IMG/VR virus record: IMGVR_UViG_3300049255_000575
Span: 1 to 24,754 of that record
DNA from: a virus
Direction: 5' to 3' (one strand)
Length of the DNA: 24,754 nucleotides
The translations under genes were made by a program, and so were the position numbers. The notes under the pieces are model-generated. The model searched no databases and was not told the origin of the DNA. It saw only the letters and a program-made list of their open reading frames with translations. The number at the start of each line of letters is the position of its first letter. Positions within the stretch are counted from its first letter, which is position 1. Of this stretch, positions 21,176 through 24,754 are shown in pieces.

Positions 21176-22714
21176 TCACCGCCCCATCCACCCGCCCGCC
21201 GCCCGCACCCGCGGCGCCGGCCGTTCCACGCCCCGCCGCGCCGCCGCGGTGCGCCGCTTCCACGCCATGGCCACGGCGTCGGCGCAGTCGGTCGAGCCGC
21301 CGACGCGCTTTCGGATCTCGTCCTTGTCCTCGATCAGGATGTCGGTGCCGCGCACCCGGTATCGCGGCGTGGTCAGCTCCGCGGCCAGGCGCGGATCGGG
21401 CGGCAGCTTCAGCTCCGCGCCGCCCTCCGGGTCCAGGGCCTCGCGCAGGCGCCACCACAGCTCGGCGCGCAGATTGCGAAACCCCAGCTTGCCGTCCACC
21501 GTCCGCGCCGTGGAGCCCGCCGAGAACACGATCGAGGCGCAGGGCAGGTCGTGGTCGCCCTCCAGCCGCGACTTGACGCCGGAGCCCCAGCCGCCCGTCC
21601 CGTCCACCGACAGGTCGGCGCCGTCCCTCTGATGCCGCAGCATCAGGGCGGCGACATCGGCCGGGTCGCGGCAGTCCGCCCCCTTCATCACCACAAGGGG
21701 CGCGAACCAGGCGTCGGCATGCAGGCAGGCGATGGCGGTGCAGTCGGCGCCGCCCAGCGCCGGATCGCAGGCCAGGGCGACCATCGGCCGCCGCGCCGTC
21801 CCGGCCTCCCGCCAACGTTCCTGCGCCCGCCGGACCCAGGCGCTGGGAATGACCTGCCAGTCGTGGTCCTCGCGCCCGGCCAGGAAATCGCCCTTCAGCA
21901 ACTGCGAGCGCAGCGGCTCGGGCAGGTTCTGCAGCCGCGCGCGATAGCCGCTGTCGGCCAGGTACGGATTGTCCTCCAGCAGGGCCGGAATGAAGCTGCG
22001 CGACAGCGGCTTGTAGGTCTCGCCCCCCATGACGACCGGGTCGGGTCCCTCGACCCAGACGGTCTCCTCGCCCCGCGTCACCGCCCAGCGCAACTCGCCG
22101 GCCTGGGCCGGGTTGGCGAAGGCGGGATCGAGCCAGGGCGCGAACCAGTCGATCAGCCACTGCCCCTCGCCGCCGCGCGGCGGATTGGAGGCGATCACCG
22201 CCCGGCAGCGCTGCTTGCGCTCAGATGATCGCAGCCAGCCCAGGACGAAGGCCGCCTTGGCCGCCGTCAGCTGGGCGCCCTCGTCGAAGCCGATGAAGTC
22301 GTGCGCGCGCCCCTGCCAGGACTGCTCGGCGCCGGGCTTGTCCAGGGCGCCGAACTCCAGCAACCGCTCGTCGCGCCGCCAGATCATCTTGTCCGACCGC
22401 CAGCCCTCGCGCGATCCCGCGATCTCCAGCAGCCGCTGTTCGACCCCCGCCATGTCGACGAAGGCCCGGCGAAAGATCACCGAACGCTTGTGCTGGGTCA
22501 GGGCCAGGCCCAGCAGCAGCTCGCTCTTCCCGCCCCCCGCCGCCCCGCCATAGAGCAGCAGGTCGGCCTGCGACCTGTAGGCCTGGGTCTGGGGTCCGGG
22601 ATTGGGCAGCCAAGTCGCCTGCAGTTCGGGCTCGGCCAGCTTGTAGATCTCGGCCAGGGTGTCCAACGGGGCGCCGGCCAACCTCCGGTCCAGCCTGTCG
22701 AGAGGATTCGACAT
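21176..22714 (-). CDS. terL: Terminase large subunit (ATPase/nuclease)
   Basis: A 512-residue protein. The Walker A loop is GGAAGGGKS (residues 56-64), preceded by the typical SQADLLLYGGAAGGGKS. Walker B is HDFIGFDEGAQL, with the D-E pair at 144-145, and the coupling segment is AVIASNPPRGG. The C-terminal RuvC-like nuclease half shows LACDPALGGADCTAIAC, SVDGTGGWGSGV and DCADAVAMAW with conserved acidic residues. It drives DNA into the head through the portal and cuts concatemers. ATG at 22714 gives a start typical of the family (SNPLDRLDRRLAGAPLDT). A GTG at 22801, just after the upstream stop, would add 29 residues without family support. The portal gene would normally follow; here the effector block does. 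Confidence 0.93.
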   Translation of the reverse strand: MSNPLDRLDRRLAGAPLDTLAEIYKLAEPELQATWLPNPGPQTQAYRSQADLLLYGGAAGGGKSELLLGLALTQHKRSVIFRRAFVDMAGVEQRLLEIAGSREGWRSDKMIWRRDERLLEFGALDKPGAEQSWQGRAHDFIGFDEGAQLTAAKAAFVLGWLRSSERKQRCRAVIASNPPRGGEGQWLIDWFAPWLDPAFANPAQAGELRWAVTRGEETVWVEGPDPVVMGGETYKPLSRSFIPALLEDNPYLADSGYRARLQNLPEPLRSQLLKGDFLAGREDHDWQVIPSAWVRRAQERWREAGTARRPMVALACDPALGGADCTAIACLHADAWFAPLVVMKGADCRDPADVAALMLRHQRDGADLSVDGTGGWGSGVKSRLEGDHDLPCASIVFSAGSTARTVDGKLGFRNLRAELWWRLREALDPEGGAELKLPPDPRLAAELTTPRYRVRGTDILIEDKDEIRKRVGGSTDCADAVAMAWKRRTAAARRGVERPAPRVRAAGGWMGR

Positions 22715-22805
22715 GTCGACACCGCCCGTCCACGCTTGTCTCACTCGAAATCCGAACCCTGGGGTCGGCGCCGCCCCCGCACGCGCAGAGCCGGCGCTCA
22801 CCTCG

Positions 22806-23078
22806 TCACCGCTTGCCGAACGGCCCCTTGCCCCCGCCCTGGGCCGGGTCGCGATAGGTGTCGCTGATCCCGGAGGCGGAGGTCCCGCCCTTGGCGGCGC
22901 CCCAGTTGTTCAGCGGTCGCTCGTGGCGCACCTCGTGGGCCAGGCGCGCCACCGCCTTGCCGGCGTGGCCGCGCGCGCTGGCCCGCTCCACCTTGGGCGG
23001 CCCCTTGGCCAGGCCGCTCTTGCGCGTCTTGCCCAGCCCGACCACGCCGCGGCCGGGTCCCTTGTGCTTGTCGGTCAT
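22806..23078 (-). CDS. Small basic Gly/Lys-rich protein of unknown function
   Basis: A 90-residue strongly basic protein without hydrophobic core (KHKGPGRGVVGLGKTRKSGL, HAGKAVARLAHEVRHERP, and a GGGKGPFGKR end). It is probably disordered in part and likely binds nucleic acid by charge. AGAGGA stands 8 bases before the ATG. It lies 17 bases downstream of the fibre-like gene and directly before the large terminase, so it is in the packaging operon. No family is recognised. A role with the packaged DNA or the terminase would fit location and charge, but this is not shown. Confidence 0.6.
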   Translation of the reverse strand: MTDKHKGPGRGVVGLGKTRKSGLAKGPPKVERASARGHAGKAVARLAHEVRHERPLNNWGAAKGGTSASGISDTYRDPAQGGGKGPFGKR

Positions 23079-23095
23079 GTCGAGGTTCCTCTCGG

Positions 23096-24247
23096 TCAGA
23101 AGTCGGCGGAGGCGGAAATGAGGCCCGAACCGCCGCCGCCCTGCAGGGTTGCGGCCAGGCCCACGCTCTGGGTCAGGGCGGAGACCAGGCTGATGGCGTT
23201 GGGGGTGTGGGTGGCGCCTGGAGCCAGGCCCGTAGCCGTGATCGCCGGCGCCGCCGCGGCGACCTTGAACGACCCGATGTTCACCCCCACCACGGGAGCG
23301 GCGCGCATCTGCACCGGCAGGGCCATGTAGAAGACCTGGGCGTTGGCGGCGGCGACCGCGCCCCCCACCGCCACGATTACGCCGTTGGCCGGCTCATTGG
23401 CCTGATAGAAGTAGCGCTGGCAGATCTCCAGCTCGACCTGGGCGTCGCGGAACTCGAAGGCGGTGGCCGCGGGTCCGACCTCCAGCTGCACGCCCGCCAG
23501 CTGGATCCAGTCGTTGGCGCCCGCCGTCCCGACAGGGGTGTAGGCGAAGCTGACCCCCAGCTGGGTCGTCGAGGTCGGGATCACGGCCGGCGTGGTCAGG
23601 GCGTAGCGCACCCAGGCCGTGGTCAGGCTCAAGCTGACGTTCAGCGCCGCGCCCTGCCCCGACCAGGCGCCCGAGACCATGTGGGCGGAGGTGTCGTTGA
23701 TACCCTGGCCGGTGAGAATCTGCGCCGCCAGGGCGCCGCCGGCCGCGGAGAAGTTCGCTCCGGCCCGCGCCCAGAAGCTCAGCGTCATCAGCTGGCCCTG
23801 GGCGCGATAGCTGTCGGCGCTTTCCAGCACCTGGCCCAGGGTGATCGCGCCCGTATTGCTGTTGCCGGCGCCCCGACCGAACTGCAGGGCGTTGTTGAAG
23901 CCTGTGATCTGGCCGGGGATCGCCGCCTGGCTGATCGAGATCGCAGAGGACGCATTGCCCGCGCCGAACCAGCGGTCGGCCGTGTAAACGGGTCCGGCCC
24001 CGATGCCGTTGAAGCCCGTCCCGCGCTGCCAGGGATTGAGCGAGAAATCCCCGCCGTCTATGAAATTGCGGAAGTTCGGCCCGTTCTGGGCCTGGCCGCG
24101 CAGAAACTTGGACAGTTCCAGCGAACTGACCGCCGCGCTCTGGGGCGTGACGCCCGAGGCCAGCTGGGTGTCGGCCGCGATCAGTTCGGCGCCGGTCATC
24201 GCCGCGCCCAGCAGGGCGGGCAGCCCGTTTGTGGTCCAACCCGACAT
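23096..24247 (-). CDS. Phage tail-fibre/decoration-like structural protein
   Basis: A 383-residue protein. It has the motif FRNFIDGGDFSLNPWQRGTG...VYTADRWF (about 58-93), the well-known start of carbohydrate-binding jelly-roll segments in phage structural proteins. LMTLSFWARAGANF follows, then IQLAGVQLEVGPAATAFEFR (about 245-264) leading to ELEICQRYFYQ, a hallmark of tail fibre proteins where the jelly-roll ends. The remaining ~95 residues are Ala/Gly-rich with short strands. The N terminus (GAELIAADTQLASGVTPQSA) is also commonly seen in phage fibres. GGAG is 8 bases before the ATG. The product probably binds sugars on cell or capsid. Lying between the small and large terminase genes is an uncommon place for such a gene. 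Confidence 0.8.
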   Translation of the reverse strand: MSGWTTNGLPALLGAAMTGAELIAADTQLASGVTPQSAAVSSLELSKFLRGQAQNGPNFRNFIDGGDFSLNPWQRGTGFNGIGAGPVYTADRWFGAGNASSAISISQAAIPGQITGFNNALQFGRGAGNSNTGAITLGQVLESADSYRAQGQLMTLSFWARAGANFSAAGGALAAQILTGQGINDTSAHMVSGAWSGQGAALNVSLSLTTAWVRYALTTPAVIPTSTTQLGVSFAYTPVGTAGANDWIQLAGVQLEVGPAATAFEFRDAQVELEICQRYFYQANEPANGVIVAVGGAVAAANAQVFYMALPVQMRAAPVVGVNIGSFKVAAAAPAITATGLAPGATHTPNAISLVSALTQSVGLAATLQGGGGSGLISASADF

Positions 24248-24472
24248 TCGGGCTCTCCTCTTTCATTTGATTGATCAGGGGTTAAGCCGGATTCCTGGAC
24301 CTTGCGTCCCCGGCCCCGGTCGGCCGGCTTGGTCGTGTCGTGCGCGCCCGGCAGCGCGGGCGTCCTTGCTCGCGATGAGCCGAAGACGAATTTCAGGTTC
24401 GCGACCTTCGTCGCCAGTCGCACTCCACGACACCGGCGTTCCAAGAACCGAACCGTCTATAAAGAACGACGA

Positions 24473-24754
24473 TCAGCGGCCGTTGGTCTTGGTGGTCTGG
24501 GGCGCCGCGTCGGGCTCATCCGCCTCCAGCGTCGCGAGCAGGGCCGCGACGGCCTTGGCCCGGTCGCGCGGGTCCGACGGGGGCCGGCCTTGCGCCGCCT
24601 CCGCCTCGCCATAATTCTGCTCTGGAAAGCGGGCGGCCATGCACCTGGCCCACAGGGTCGCGTTGAACTTCGTCCCCTGCGCGACCCCCTGCCGAGCCTG
24701 CCCCTCCCACCAGGCCAGCTCGAGGTCGCGCGCCTTGGCCAGCGCCGCCCGCAA
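24473..24754 (-). CDS. terS: Terminase small subunit, C-terminal part (runs off the window)
   Basis: At least 93 residues, with the frame still open at the right edge. The segment LELAWWEGQARQGVAQGTKFNATLWARCMAARFPEQ, split here as LELAWWEGQARQG and KFNATLWARCMAARF, is the conserved core of one small-terminase family (xxWWxxxGRxxL...FNATLWxFxMKxRF). The tail is charged and Ala-rich (RDRAKAVAALLATLEADEPD). The small subunit recognises the packaging site and feeds DNA to the large subunit. The N-terminal DNA-binding region lies outside the window. The gap to the fibre gene (24248-24472) holds nothing recognisable. Confidence 0.75.
   Translation of the reverse strand: MRAALAKARDLELAWWEGQARQGVAQGTKFNATLWARCMAARFPEQNYGEAEAAQGRPPSDPRDRAKAVAALLATLEADEPDAAPQTTKTNGR

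Noticed and set aside
19623-22160. 845-codon minus frame that would fuse sequence inside terL to the hydrolase effector
   Set aside because: The part above 21113 overlaps terL in another frame and is Arg/Gly-rich nonsense; a ribosome site and sensible start exist at 21113.
21125-22228. 367-codon plus-strand open frame opposite the large terminase
   Set aside because: Shadow of terL, whose Walker and nuclease motifs settle the coding strand.

Overview
The window is a continuous stretch of a podovirus genome, most likely a P22-like prophage, in a high-GC alphaproteobacterial host (Caulobacter/Phenylobacterium-like is my guess from base composition and protein style; no host marker gene is present). 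Almost every gene reads on the minus strand, so transcription runs from high to low coordinates. The order matches the P22 late operon: small terminase (right edge, incomplete), large terminase, portal, scaffold, coat, gp4-like and gp10-like tail-machine proteins, a collar-domain tail protein, a DNA-ejection protein, an anchored fibre and a tailspike, then two small holin-like membrane proteins at the left edge. No integrase, repressor, att site or tRNA is visible, so lysogeny is inferred and not shown.

Several blocks interrupt this operon. (1) 16094-21113, between large terminase and portal: two large proteins share a homologous ~95-residue N-terminal domain followed by a long low-complexity linker, then unrelated C-terminal domains. 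One is a putative peptidoglycan hydrolase (YETG...GGVSYGAYQLAS), the other an AHH-type HNH/Endo VII nuclease. Directly downstream of the hydrolase gene lie two tandem, exported LprI/DUF1311 lysozyme-inhibitor-like proteins. The layout is that of a polymorphic toxin/immunity cassette, and it is the most interesting part of the window. (2) 11376-12358, between scaffold and coat: a HepT/MntA (HEPN-nucleotidyltransferase) toxin-antitoxin pair with a divergent small gene. (3) 9405-9953: a plus-strand secreted-protein moron. (4) 23096-24247: a fibre-like protein between the two terminase genes.

At the tail end, the collar protein, an aspartyl/asparaginyl beta-hydroxylase-like oxygenase and a GNAT acetyltransferase are joined by two 4-base stop/start overlaps. 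This suggests translationally coupled modification enzymes made with the tail. The tailspike gene changes base composition sharply inside its reading frame (GC-rich N-terminal ~240 residues, AT-rich remainder). The adjacent methyltransferase gene is equally AT-rich, so receptor-binding domain and methyltransferase may have been acquired together. A 7-copy GGTGGC hexanucleotide array lies between the methyltransferase and the holin-like genes.
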